A stretch of 64,000 nucleotides of DNA, taken from assembly GCF_000785535.1 (NCBI RefSeq), contig NZ_CP007595.1, positions 3,804,439 through 3,868,438 of the forward strand, read 5' to 3'. Below, piece after piece: positions 16,308 to 25,228 of this stretch. Within the stretch, counting starts at the first letter, position 1, and every line of letters starts with the position of its first letter. The position numbers and the translations under genes were made by a program. This stretch comes from Arthrobacter sp. PAMC 25486 (GTDB taxonomy: Bacteria; Actinomycetota; Actinomycetes; Actinomycetales; Micrococcaceae). Under the pieces are notes generated by a model. It searched no databases. It was given only the letters and a program-made list of their open reading frames with translations, and was not told the DNA's origin.

Positions 16308-16889
16308 ATGAACACAACACTTGCCAACCGGGCCGCGGCACAGCTGCGGCCGTTGCGGATCGCTCGCTCTGCAGCCCTTGCAGCGGCGCTCTTCCTGCTG
16401 GCCAACATGGTCCTGGCCATCATGGCCCCCGACCAAATGGGCGATCACGCCACAACGGCCGGCCGCCTGTCCGAGGCGGTGGTGGGTGTCTCGTTTCTGG
16501 CCGGCGCTGTGGCATTGGCCGCCCTGCTGCCCCGCCCGGCCTCGGCCCGCTGGTTTTGGCTGATGGGCATCGCCGGCCTGGCAACGTCCGGGTTGACCAT
16601 GGTTGCTGTCTTCGCCACCGCCCTGGAACCGCCATTCCAGCTGTTCCTTGCCGAGGTCGCCGTCACGGTGCCAGCGCTCGTAGCCATCGGCGTCAGTGGT
16701 GTCCGGCGGCGGAACTGGCCGTGGTGGGTAGGTCTGGGCATTGCACTGCTGCTGCCGATCATGTTCGCACTGCCGTTCAACTCGCTCATCATGGCGGGTG
16801 TGTGGGTGCTGGCCGCATGGCAGTTCACGGCAGCCCCGGACATGCCGGACGCGCCGGACGTTGCGGACGTTTCAAACTTCAGGCAGTGA
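16308..16889 (+). CDS. Integral membrane protein, function unknown
   Basis: Start at ATG 16308, with GGAG eight bases upstream; the frame is open from 16233. The 193-aa protein has about six hydrophobic helices (ALAAALFLLANMVLAIMA, LAGAVALAALLP and others), an HATTAGRLSEAVVG loop after the first, and a short acidic Pro/Asp tail (APDMPDAPDVADV). I do not recognise a family. It stands 33 bp before a membrane-bound histidine kinase gene. The same order (membrane protein, kinase, regulator) recurs at 19998-23500, so it may be a sensory partner or target of the kinase. Confidence 0.7.
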   Translation: MNTTLANRAAAQLRPLRIARSAALAAALFLLANMVLAIMAPDQMGDHATTAGRLSEAVVGVSFLAGAVALAALLPRPASARWFWLMGIAGLATSGLTMVAVFATALEPPFQLFLAEVAVTVPALVAIGVSGVRRRNWPWWVGLGIALLLPIMFALPFNSLIMAGVWVLAAWQFTAAPDMPDAPDVADVSNFRQ

Positions 16890-16922
16890 CCCGGGCAGCA
16901 CGGGACGGCTAGGATCCAAAGC

Positions 16923-19040
16923 ATGGACGCGCTCGCAGCAGTGCCGCTGCACCGGATCAGGCGGCGCGCCGCATCGGCGGCGGCCCTGACCGTTGTGGCG
17001 ACCTGCGCCGGGGCTGCCCTTGCCGTGGTCTTTGCGCTCAGCCTGGGACCGGCCTTCGACTTGCGCATGGCCGCGTTCGACGCCGGAGCGCTGGCAGGGC
17101 TGGAATCGCTCGGCCTGTCCCCGCAAAGCTATGTGTTCACCGGCCTGGCGCTGCAAACCCTGCTGGCGGCCAGCTATTTTGCCGTGGCCGCCATCCTGCT
17201 GGTCCTGGCTCACGGCAACCGGTTCGCTGTGCTGTCGGCCTTGGTCCTGATGGGCGTGGGTGCGGTTGCCATGCAGACCATCTCAGCACTGCCAGCCGTC
17301 GATGCCGCGTGGGAATGGCCTGTTCGCATCGCCGAAGCGCTGTCCTTCGCAGTCTTCCTCGTGTGGCTCCTGGCCTTTCCCTCGGGCCGGATCCGACAGC
17401 CCGGCGGCCGCTTCCTGGCCGTGGCTGCGGGGATGCTGGCCTTGCTGCAAATTCTCAACTTTGCCGGTGTGGCACCCTTCATCGTTTTGGCGTGGGGCAT
17501 TGTCGCGGTGTTTGTCGCGGCCGTGCTTTTGGTGCGGCACAGGCGGCAGGCTGGCCGGGCGCCGTCGGGCTTCCCCAGCACCGGAACCCGGGGACTGCGG
17601 GCGGTCCTGCTTGCCTTCCTGGCGGCGGTGGCAGCCTTGGTTGCTGCAGCCGTCGGACAGTGGGCCCTGGGCTGGGGGCCGGGGACCGTGGGCGACCTGG
17701 TTCTCCAGCTGGTACTGGTGGCGGCGTTCTTCGGCATCCCGGCCGCAGTTGCATCGGCCGTTCTGCGTCAGGGTTTGTGGGATGTTAAGGGTGCGTTGGC
17801 CCGGACCATTTCCGCCTCGCTCGCGACGGTCCTGGCGGTGGGAGCGTACCTGCTGCTGGGCGTGACGGGCCACCTGCTTGGTGCCGATAAAACCGTGGCC
17901 TCGGTCATTGCGGTCATGGTGGTGCTGCTCGGGGTGCATCCGCTGCATCTCATCGCGGGCAGACGGGTGGAACGGGCGTTGTACGGAGAGCGCGGGACTT
18001 CCGGGGCCGTCCTCGCACAACTCAACCGCCAGCTGGCCGCGGCCGGGGACATTGCCGGACTGCTCGACGGTGCGGCCGGCGGGGCGCGGCTGCTGCTGAA
18101 CATTCCGTTTGTGCGGCTCGTGGTGGACCGCGACTTCGCAGACCCTGAGGTGCGGGAATCCGGTGACCCCATCCCCGACTGGCCCGTCGCCACCTTGGAC
18201 CTCAACCACCAGGGCATTCACATCGGCACCCTTGAACTGGCTCTCCGGGACGCCGATCAGCGGCCGGAAAACGCCTTCACCGCCGCGGACCTGGCAGCAG
18301 TGCGCCCCCTTGCCGACCAGCTTGCCGGGCTGCTGCATGCCGTGGAACTTGAGGCGGCTCTGCGCACGGCCCACCAGGATCTGGTGGCGGTGCGAGAAGA
18401 AGAACGGCAGCGGCTGCGCGACAACCTGCACGATGGGCTGGGGCCTGTCCTTGGTGCGGTCCTGATGAACCTTGCAGCCGCCGGCAATGAATTGGCACAG
18501 GACAATACAGCCCGGGCGCAGGCCTTGGTCGCTGAATCACGCGCGGCCGTGAAAGGGTCCGTGGCGCAAATTCGCAGTCTCGTGAACGAGCTGCGGCCGC
18601 CGGGGATTGACGATCGCGGCCTAGTGGCAGCTGTGCGCTCGGCCGTTGCACCCCTGCAGGGAGGCTCGCTGGCGATCACGGTTGAGGGCGGCGTCCCGCA
18701 CGTGGGTGCGGCCGTTGAATCGGCCGCGTACAGGATTGCCGTGGAAGCGGCACACAATGCCGTCCGCCATTCCGGTGCGCGGCAGTGCACGCTCAGTTTC
18801 GGCATGCGGGGGACATCCCTGCGACTGGACATAACGGACGACGGTGCGGGGCTCCCGGTCCCCGTGCGCCGGGGTGTGGGGCTGGAATCGATGGCGCGGC
18901 AGGCGGAGGAAGCCGCGGGCAGCCTGCTCCTGTCCGTCCCGCCCGGCGGGGGAACAAGGGTGACGGCGGTTTTTCCGCGGGCAACGGCGTCGAACGTTTC
19001 AGGGAAGACCTCCGGCGGCGGGGGAGACGACTGTGACTGA
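16923..19040 (+). CDS. NarL-type membrane sensor histidine kinase
   Basis: 705 aa. The first 350 residues hold about nine membrane helices, without a large extracellular domain. A GAF-like cytosolic stretch (about 350-485) follows, then the HisKA_3 dimer/phospho-acceptor REEERQRLRDNLHDGLGPVL with His503. The HATPase core has AYRIAVEAAHNAVRHS (N-box), DITDDGAGLP and RRGVGLESM. Kinases of this class sense membrane or cell-envelope conditions or bound small molecules. The next gene, a LuxR-type regulator with a GTG start, overlaps by 8 bp and is the obvious partner. Confidence 0.9.
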   Translation: MDALAAVPLHRIRRRAASAAALTVVATCAGAALAVVFALSLGPAFDLRMAAFDAGALAGLESLGLSPQSYVFTGLALQTLLAASYFAVAAILLVLAHGNRFAVLSALVLMGVGAVAMQTISALPAVDAAWEWPVRIAEALSFAVFLVWLLAFPSGRIRQPGGRFLAVAAGMLALLQILNFAGVAPFIVLAWGIVAVFVAAVLLVRHRRQAGRAPSGFPSTGTRGLRAVLLAFLAAVAALVAAAVGQWALGWGPGTVGDLVLQLVLVAAFFGIPAAVASAVLRQGLWDVKGALARTISASLATVLAVGAYLLLGVTGHLLGADKTVASVIAVMVVLLGVHPLHLIAGRRVERALYGERGTSGAVLAQLNRQLAAAGDIAGLLDGAAGGARLLLNIPFVRLVVDRDFADPEVRESGDPIPDWPVATLDLNHQGIHIGTLELALRDADQRPENAFTAADLAAVRPLADQLAGLLHAVELEAALRTAHQDLVAVREEERQRLRDNLHDGLGPVLGAVLMNLAAAGNELAQDNTARAQALVAESRAAVKGSVAQIRSLVNELRPPGIDDRGLVAAVRSAVAPLQGGSLAITVEGGVPHVGAAVESAAYRIAVEAAHNAVRHSGARQCTLSFGMRGTSLRLDITDDGAGLPVPVRRGVGLESMARQAEEAAGSLLLSVPPGGGTRVTAVFPRATASNVSGKTSGGGGDDCD

Positions 19041-19740
19041 CGCTGCACGGATCACGGTGGCGCTTGCCGACGACCACGAACTGTTTCGCAAGGGACTGCG
19101 GGCGTTGTTGGCGACCCTGCCCGGGATGGAATGTGCCGGGGAGGCCGCCAACGGGGCCGAGACCCTGCGCCTTGCGGTGATGGAGCAACCCGATGTCCTA
19201 CTGCTGGACATTCGCATGCCGGGCATGGACGGGCTGTCGGCGCTGGCTAAAATCCGGGTGGCGGCTCCGGAGGTTGCCGTGGTCATGCTGACAATGATTG
19301 ACGACGACGCAACCCTCGCCGATGCGCTCCGGGCAGGGGCGGCGGGGCATCTACTCAAGGATGCGGAACCGCAGGAACTGGAACAGGCTGTCATTGCGGC
19401 CGCCAGGGGAGACCTGTTGTTTGGCGGCCCCATGGCGGACGGGGCGCGGCGGATACTGCGCGGTGGCGGTCCCGGTGGCCGTCCCGGTAGCGGTCCCGGT
19501 GGCCGGTGGGCGCCGCCGCTGCCGCAGCTCGGCGACAGGGAGCGTTCGGTGCTGGACCTGGCGGCGTCGGGACGATCGGTGTCGGCCACAGCGTTGGCAC
19601 TGCAGCTGAGTGAAAAGTCGGTCCGCAACTATTTGGCGCTGATTCCGAGGAAATTGGGTGTGGACAGCCGGGACGCCGCGTTGCTGCTGGCCCGGACGGC
19701 GGGTTTGGGCCGCGGCGGAAACCGCGGTGCGGCACCATGA
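19033..19740 (+). CDS. NarL/LuxR-family response regulator
   Basis: GTG start at 19033, overlapping the kinase stop. 235 aa: receiver domain residues 5-125 (DDHELF, phospho-acceptor Asp59 in LLLDIRMPGMDG, Lys in GHLLKDAEP), then a Gly/Arg/Pro-rich linker (about 140-165) encoded by short DNA repeats, then a LuxR HTH (LGDRERSVLDLAASG, LSEKSVRNYLALIPRKLGV). The HTH begins GDRERSVL where the family usually has T-x-R-E-x-E-V-L, a mild departure. Likely phosphorylated by the kinase encoded just upstream; its target genes are not evident, though the membrane protein genes at 16308 and 19998 are candidates. Confidence 0.9.
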   Translation: MTDAARITVALADDHELFRKGLRALLATLPGMECAGEAANGAETLRLAVMEQPDVLLLDIRMPGMDGLSALAKIRVAAPEVAVVMLTMIDDDATLADALRAGAAGHLLKDAEPQELEQAVIAAARGDLLFGGPMADGARRILRGGGPGGRPGSGPGGRWAPPLPQLGDRERSVLDLAASGRSVSATALALQLSEKSVRNYLALIPRKLGVDSRDAALLLARTAGLGRGGNRGAAP

Positions 19741-19871
19741 TTCGAAACTGCAGATGGGGCGATTTTCCGATTCGAAACTGCAGATAAGGCGACGAAACCA
19801 CCGAAATTATCGCCTCATCTGCAGTTTCGAATGGGGGCGGCACTGGATTTCGCCTTATCTGCAGTTTCGAT
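19739..19871. repeat. Four-copy direct/inverted repeat around CTGCAGTTTCGAA
   Basis: Two direct copies of a 22-24 bp unit (19739-19762 and 19770-19792, GATTCGAAACTGCAGAT...GGCGA) are followed by two inverted copies (19810-19832 and 19850-19871). They can fold as a double hairpin right after the response regulator stop, before the next gene. Non-coding and terminator-like in place. Confidence 0.75.
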
Positions 19872-19997
19872 GCGTCGCCGGCCATCCGGTGACGGAATCC
19901 CTGACCACCCGGGACGCTGGACACTGCCGCCCGGGACGGCCGCCACGTGAGGCTGGAGGAACTTGCATTTCCACCAGCGAACACCGGGAGACCAGCC

Positions 19998-20777
19998 ATG
20001 AACGCACAATTCAGCACCGAACAAGCGAGCACCGAACAAGCGAGCATTGAGCAGACGAGCGCCGTACAAGCCGGCACCGGGCTGGCCGGCACCGCACGCG
20101 ACGCAGCGCGCACATCCCCGAGGCCCCCTGCCAAGGCGCCCATCCGCTTCATGGGCAGGCGAAGCACCGCAGCGGCACTCGTGCTGGGCGCGGCACTGAA
20201 CGCCTCGGCGTCGTTCATCAACACGGCCTTCCTGCAGGGCGAGCCAACCGTGGCGGGCTATAGCGGCGCCCTGGCGGAGCGCAGCTCTTTCGGCCTGGCG
20301 GGGGTGCTGTTGAACATCGTGGGAATCCCGCTCATGCTGGCAGGAATCGTGGGCCTGCTGCAGCTGGCCAGTCCAAAGGCGCCGGTGGTCAGCAGGATCG
20401 CGCTCGCCGCCACGACCATCGGCATGATTGCGTTCCTGTGCATGAACGGAGCGCTGGTGGCGCTATACAGTCTCGGCGCGGGCGGGAATGCGGTTGCGGC
20501 GGCGCAACAACTCACGGGCACGAGTTCCGGCATGCTGGCCATGTTGCTGCCGTTCCTGCTGGGCAACGCCGTAGGCATGGTCTGCACGGCCATTGCGCTG
20601 CTGAAATCAAAAGCCACTGCGGCGTGGATTCCCATCTCGCTGCTCATCTTCTTTGTCGCCGACTTCGTCCTTCCCGCCACACCGTTCCTCGACGCGCACC
20701 TAATCTTTGTGGCCTTTGCCGCCGCCGCCGCCTGGTCCGTGCTGCGGACCCACACGCAGCCCTTCTCCGGCCGGTAG
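19998..20777 (+). CDS. Integral membrane protein with short N-terminal repeat
   Basis: Start at ATG 19998, preceded by GGGAG; the frame is open from 19947. The 259-aa product begins with a Ser/Thr/Glu/Gln repeat (ASTEQASTEQASIEQ) coded by near-identical 15-bp DNA repeats. After a Pro/Arg-rich linker come about six membrane helices (AAALVLGAALNASASFI, GLAGVLLNIVGIPLMLAGIVG, GMLAMLLPFLLGNAVGMV and others). This resembles DUF4386-type membrane proteins, but I am not certain. It precedes the second kinase/regulator pair, as the 16308 protein precedes the first. Confidence 0.7.
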   Translation: MNAQFSTEQASTEQASIEQTSAVQAGTGLAGTARDAARTSPRPPAKAPIRFMGRRSTAAALVLGAALNASASFINTAFLQGEPTVAGYSGALAERSSFGLAGVLLNIVGIPLMLAGIVGLLQLASPKAPVVSRIALAATTIGMIAFLCMNGALVALYSLGAGGNAVAAAQQLTGTSSGMLAMLLPFLLGNAVGMVCTAIALLKSKATAAWIPISLLIFFVADFVLPATPFLDAHLIFVAFAAAAAWSVLRTHTQPFSGR

Positions 20778-20847
20778 TCCCTGAACTATGGTTGCTCCAA
20801 CAGCCAACGCCGGCCCAGGGAACAGCAGGCGCACAGGGGGAACGGCA

Positions 20848-22853
20848 ATGAGTGCCATCAACTCGCAGGCAGCCCGGTCGGCGCTGGGCACGGCAGTCCA
20901 CACGGCTGCCGTGCTCAGCGCCGCCGCCGTCCTGCTCGCCGCCGTGCTGACACTGTCAACACCCTCCGGGTTCCGCGCCCTCGAACTGGGGCCCACGCCC
21001 GTCATCGGACTGCTGGGCGCCGCCGTCGGCGCCCTGATCGCGGCAAAGCAGCCGCGCAACCTGGTGGCCTGGCTGCTGATCGCCAGCGGCACCACCTCCG
21101 CCGCCTATTCATTGGCGACGGCGGCCACCGCGCTTGGTCTATCGGCCGACCCGCAGGCGCCTTGGCTGCCCTGGACCGCGTGGGTTTCCACGGCCGGGTG
21201 GGCCCCGGGAGCCATGATGGGACTGGTGCTGCTGCCCCAGTTGTTCCCCTTCGGCACCTTGCTGCCGGGCCGGTTCTGGCGGGTGTGGTGGTGGTCGAGC
21301 CTGGGCGTTGCCGCCGCGGTTTTCATCTCCCTGGCGCTGGCTCCCGCATCCCCGCTCTTCCCTGATCTGCCCAACCCCTGGCTGGGACTGCAGAGTTCGG
21401 AAAGCAGCCCACTCGCCGCCGTCGAGGCTGCAGCCCTTCCCGTGGGGTGGCTGCTGACAGTGCTGTTCGCGGTCCTCTCCGCGGGATCCCTGGTGAACAT
21501 CGTGTTGCGTTTCAAGCGCTCCGAGGCGGCCGCGCGCCGGCAGACCTTCCTGGTGTTGGGCGCGTGGCTGCTGTTGCTGGTGGCCAGTGCACTCTCGCCG
21601 CCGTGGTTGGGCGCCGTTGCCGCGGCTGTGTACCTGGGCGCCCTTTTGCTCTCGGTGGCCAGGTATCGGCTGTACGAAATCGACCAGCTGGTCTCCCGCA
21701 GCGCGGCCGGCATGGTGGTGCTGGCGGTGCTGGGCGCCGCCTATGCCTTGACGGCGTCTGGTGTTGGTGCGCTCCTTCAAAATGCTGGCGGATCCTGGGC
21801 AGCCGGCTTCGCCGCAACGGCCGTGGTGGTGCTCCTGCTCGACCCGGTGCGGAGGCTGACGCTGGGCTGGAGCAACAGGATCTTCTCCCGCGGGCGGCCG
21901 GACGCCGCCGAATTGGGAAGTGCCATTTCCGCCCTTGCCGCCCACGCCGTCACCCCGCGCGAGGCGCTGGAACAGACTGCGGTCCTGCTCCGGGGGACGC
22001 TGCACATGCCGGGGTTGGACATCGCCCTGGGCCCGGAAAGGCCCACGGGACCAGTCACCCCGCTGCCCGTGCGTTGGAACGGCGCGGTGCTCGGCACCGT
22101 CGTTGCGGCACCGCGCCGGGGGGGGCATCGCGGGTGCGCCCCACGGACCTTCGGGTGCTTGCCGCGTTGGAGCCCAGCCTCGCCTTGATCCTGCACGACC
22201 TCCTGCTCACCCAGGACCTTGAGGTTTCCCGCCGGTCCGTTCTTGGGGCGAGGGAAGAAGAACGACGCCGGATCCGCCGCGACCTGCACGACGGCCTCGG
22301 CCCGCTGTTGTCAGGCACGGCGATGACGCTGCAGGCTGCGGGCGCCCCAACGCTGGAGCCTCCCGCCGTCCAAGAACTGTTGGCCCAGGCGCGGGCGGAC
22401 CTCGCCCAAGCCGTCGCGGACATCCGGGTGGTTGTTGACGGCCTGCGCCCTCCCATTCTTGACGACCTGGGACTGGTGGCGGCCGTGCAGGCGATCCTGC
22501 CCGATTCGGCACTCGCCGTCACCGTCACCACGCAGGGCAACTGCAAGACCCTGCCGGCCGCCGTGGAAGTCGCGGCACTGCGCATCGTCGCCGAGGCCCT
22601 GGCCAATGCTGCCACGCACGCGAAGGCGAGCGCGGCGCAGGTGGAACTGCGGGTCGGCGATGGCAAGTTGCACCTCAGTGTTGCCGACAACGGCAGGTGG
22701 GTGCCGCCGTCGTCCCTCAGGAAAGGTGTGGGGCTCGAATCCATGCGCCAGCGTGCGCAGGAGTTGGGCGGACGGGCCGGCATCGAGGTTGGCGACGGCG
22801 CCGAGACGTGCGTGCGGGCGTGGCTGCCGCTGACGGCGGGGGAGGGGCTGTGA
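20848..22853 (+). pseudogene. NarL-type sensor histidine kinase, frameshifted at a G8 tract
   Basis: Start at ATG 20848 (MSAINSQAARSALG), with AGGGGG upstream. About nine membrane helices fill the first 330 residues, then a cytosolic linker. The frame breaks in a run of eight G (22118-22125): frame one ends at TGA 22186, while the kinase core continues in the frame one base back (LRVLAALEPSLALILHDL onward) to TGA 22851-22853. That part has the HisKA_3 site REEERRRIRRDLHDGLGPLL (His codon at 22287), the N-box LRIVAEALANAATHA and RKGVGLESM. One added G, two lost G, or a -1 ribosomal slip would restore a kinase of about 668 aa. It could be a sequencing error, a phase-variable tract or a true loss. 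Confidence 0.8.
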
Positions 22854-23500
22854 CCGCGCTGACGGTGGTGATTGTTGATGATCATCCGGTGTTCCGGCGG
22901 GGGCTGACCTCGCTGCTGGAAACGGCCGGAATGGTGGTGCTGGCGCAGGCCGTGGATGGTGTGGGTGGCATTGCCGCGGTCAAGGAGCACCGGCCCGACG
23001 TGGTGCTCATGGACCTGCACCTGCCCGACATCAACGGCGCCGAGGCCACGCGCCGGCTGGTCCGCGATGTGCCGGGCGTGCAGATTTGCATCCTGACCAT
23101 GTTCGACGACGACGATTCCGTGTTCGCCTCGATGCGCGCCGGGGCGTTGGGTTACCTGCTCAAGGGCACCGACATTGACGGGATCGAGCGGGCCGTGCGG
23201 GCGGTCACGGCGGGCGAGGCGCTGTATTCGGCTGCGGTGGCCCGGCGGATGCAGGCGTTCTTTGCTGCCGCCTCCTCCGGGGGCCTGGCGGTGCAGCCGT
23301 TTCCGGAGCTGACGCCGCGGGAACGAGAAGTGCTGGAGCATGTGGCCCGCGGGGAGTCGAACGCGGAGATTGCCGCTGCCCTGGACCTGGCGCAAAAGAC
23401 GGTGCGCAATGTGGTCTCGGCTGTGCTGGCGAAACTGAGGGTGGTGGATAGGGGCCAGGCCATTGTGCGGGCCCGGGATGCCGGGCTGGGGCGCGGGTAA
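22850..23500 (+). CDS. NarL/LuxR-family response regulator
   Basis: GTG start at 22850 overlaps the kinase stop by 4 bp (GTGA). 216 aa: receiver residues 4-120 (VIVDDHPVF, phospho-acceptor Asp55 in VLMDLHLPDINGAEA, Lys in GYLLKGTD) and a canonical LuxR HTH (LTPREREVLEHVARGESNAEI, AQKTVRNVVSAVLAKL). The partner is the frameshifted kinase upstream. If that kinase is really broken, this regulator would have to be charged by another kinase, for example the similar one encoded at 16923. Confidence 0.92.
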   Translation: MTALTVVIVDDHPVFRRGLTSLLETAGMVVLAQAVDGVGGIAAVKEHRPDVVLMDLHLPDINGAEATRRLVRDVPGVQICILTMFDDDDSVFASMRAGALGYLLKGTDIDGIERAVRAVTAGEALYSAAVARRMQAFFAAASSGGLAVQPFPELTPREREVLEHVARGESNAEIAAALDLAQKTVRNVVSAVLAKLRVVDRGQAIVRARDAGLGRG

Positions 23501-23833
23501 GGTGCGGGGGTGGTTGTTGCCATCCGCGGTCGGTTCGGACAGGTTGCCTTCACGCGGGGGTGGTTGTTGCCATCCGCGGTCGGTGTGCCGGCGGCGAATG
23601 GCAACAACCACCCCCGGGCATGGCAGCCGGCACCTCTGACTCGCCACCGGCCCGCCACCACAACCAATGTGCATTTCTGCGCACTAACTCTGCGCGAATG
23701 GTCATTGATGTTCTATCTGGGACGCTGGCATACTCAGGACAGCAACACGTGTGCTGCAGCTCACAAGCTGGGCGCAGGCAGCTAGTCCCAAGTGTCAACG
23801 TCGACAGGCGCGCCATTGGCGCGGAGGAGAAAA
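23501..23833. repeat. Repeats of GGTGGTTGTTGCCAT before the MHS transporter
   Basis: Two direct 30-bp copies (23504-23533 and 23554-23583, sharing GCGGGGGTGGTTGTTGCCAT and CCGCGGTCGG; period 50 bp) are followed by an inverted copy of the core (23597-23616). The second direct copy and the inverted copy can form a hairpin just after the response regulator gene. The rest of the gap, to 23833, should hold the transporter's promoter, but I see no confident -35/-10 pair. Confidence 0.7.
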
Positions 23834-25225
23834 ATGAGTGCAACTGCTGGGCCGTCACAATCGACGAAAGATTCGGGTCTGCGCAAGGTTGTCGCGGCCT
23901 CCATGGCGGGGACCGTTGTGGAATGGTACGAGTTCTTCCTCTACGCAACCGCCGTCACCCTGGTGTTTGGCAAGATGTTCTTCCCCAATGCAGGCTCGGA
24001 ACTCGACGCGATCATGGCAGGCTTTTTGACCTATGCCGTCGGCTTCGTGGCCCGCCCCATCGGCGGCATTGTCTTTGGCCACTTTGGTGACAAGTTCGGC
24101 CGCAAGAAGCTCCTGCAGCTGAGCATCATCCTGGTGGGTGTTTCCACATTCCTCATGGGCTGCCTGCCCAGCTTCGGCCAGATCGGCTACTGGGCTCCGG
24201 CGCTTCTGGTGGGCCTGCGTTTCATCCAGGGCTTCGCCGTCGGCGGCGAATGGGGCGGCGCGGTGCTGCTGGTGGCCGAGCACAGCCCCAACAAGTCCCG
24301 TGGGTTCTGGTCCTCCTGGCCGCAGTCCGCCGTGCCGTTGGGCAACCTGCTCGCCACCGGCGTGCTGCTCACCCTGGCTTCCGTGCTCAGCGACGAGGCG
24401 TTCCTGAGCTGGGGCTGGCGTGTCGCCTTCTGGCTCTCCGCCGTGATCGTGCTGGTTGGCTATTACATCCGCACGAAGGTCAGCGACGCCCCCATCTTCC
24501 TGGAAGCCCAGGAGCATATCGAGGACAACCCGCAGGTGGGATATGGCGTCTTCGAGGTGCTGCGCCGCTACCCCCGCGGCGTGTTCACGGCCATGGGCCT
24601 GCGTTTTGCGGAGAACATCCTGTACTACCTGGTGGTCACGTTCTCCATCACCTACCTGAAGATCATCGTCGACATCGACACCTCCCGCATCCTCATGCTG
24701 TTGCTGGTGGCGCACGGCATCCACTTCATCGTTGTCCCGCTGGTCGGCAAGCTCTCCGACAAGATCGGCCGCAAGCCCACCTACATGCTCGGTGCGCTGA
24801 CGGGGGCCACCTGGGGCTTCTTCGCCTTCCCCATGATGGACACCAAGGACGACCTCATGATCCTGGCCTCGGTCACGATCGGGCTGATCTTCCACGCCCT
24901 CATGTACGCCGGCCAGCCCGCCATTATGGCCGAAATGTTCCCCACCCGCATGCGCTACTCCGGCGTTTCCCTTGGCTACCAGGTGACCTCGATTGTGGCC
25001 GGCTCCATGGCTCCCTTCATCGCCACCGGCCTCGTGGAGCACTACAACTCCTCCGTCCCCGTGGCACTGTACCTGCTCGGCGCCTGCATGGTGACCGCCG
25101 TCGCCGTGCTGTTCCTGAAGGAAACCAAGGGTGTCTCCCTGCAGGACATTGACGACGCCGATGCCGCCGGAACGCTGGCCCTGAGCCGTGCCGCCGCGGC
25201 CAAGTCCGCAACAAAGGTGGGCTAG
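23834..25225 (+). CDS. MHS-family metabolite:proton symporter (MFS)
   Basis: Start at ATG 23834, preceded by GGAGGAGA; the frame is open from 23792. The 463-aa protein has 12 predicted membrane helices and the metabolite:H+ symporter signatures: GTVVEWYEFFLYATA in helix 1, GHFGDKFGRKKLL in loop 2-3, and GGEWGGAVLLVAEHSP in helix 5. MHS carriers import carboxylates, betaines, shikimate or related acids. It is 3 bp from the next gene, a 3-hydroxybutyrate-type dehydrogenase, so the substrate may be a hydroxy acid oxidised by that enzyme. Confidence 0.92.
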   Translation: MSATAGPSQSTKDSGLRKVVAASMAGTVVEWYEFFLYATAVTLVFGKMFFPNAGSELDAIMAGFLTYAVGFVARPIGGIVFGHFGDKFGRKKLLQLSIILVGVSTFLMGCLPSFGQIGYWAPALLVGLRFIQGFAVGGEWGGAVLLVAEHSPNKSRGFWSSWPQSAVPLGNLLATGVLLTLASVLSDEAFLSWGWRVAFWLSAVIVLVGYYIRTKVSDAPIFLEAQEHIEDNPQVGYGVFEVLRRYPRGVFTAMGLRFAENILYYLVVTFSITYLKIIVDIDTSRILMLLLVAHGIHFIVVPLVGKLSDKIGRKPTYMLGALTGATWGFFAFPMMDTKDDLMILASVTIGLIFHALMYAGQPAIMAEMFPTRMRYSGVSLGYQVTSIVAGSMAPFIATGLVEHYNSSVPVALYLLGACMVTAVAVLFLKETKGVSLQDIDDADAAGTLALSRAAAAKSATKVG

Positions 25226-25228
25226 GGA

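Noticed and set aside
22055..23674. 539-codon minus-strand ORF
   Set aside because: Antisense to the second kinase and regulator, whose plus-strand frames carry clear catalytic motifs; the composition is Arg/Pro/Gly noise.
23855..25042. 395-codon minus-strand ORF
   Set aside because: Antisense to the MHS transporter and rich in His/Gln/Gly as expected from a reversed membrane-protein gene.
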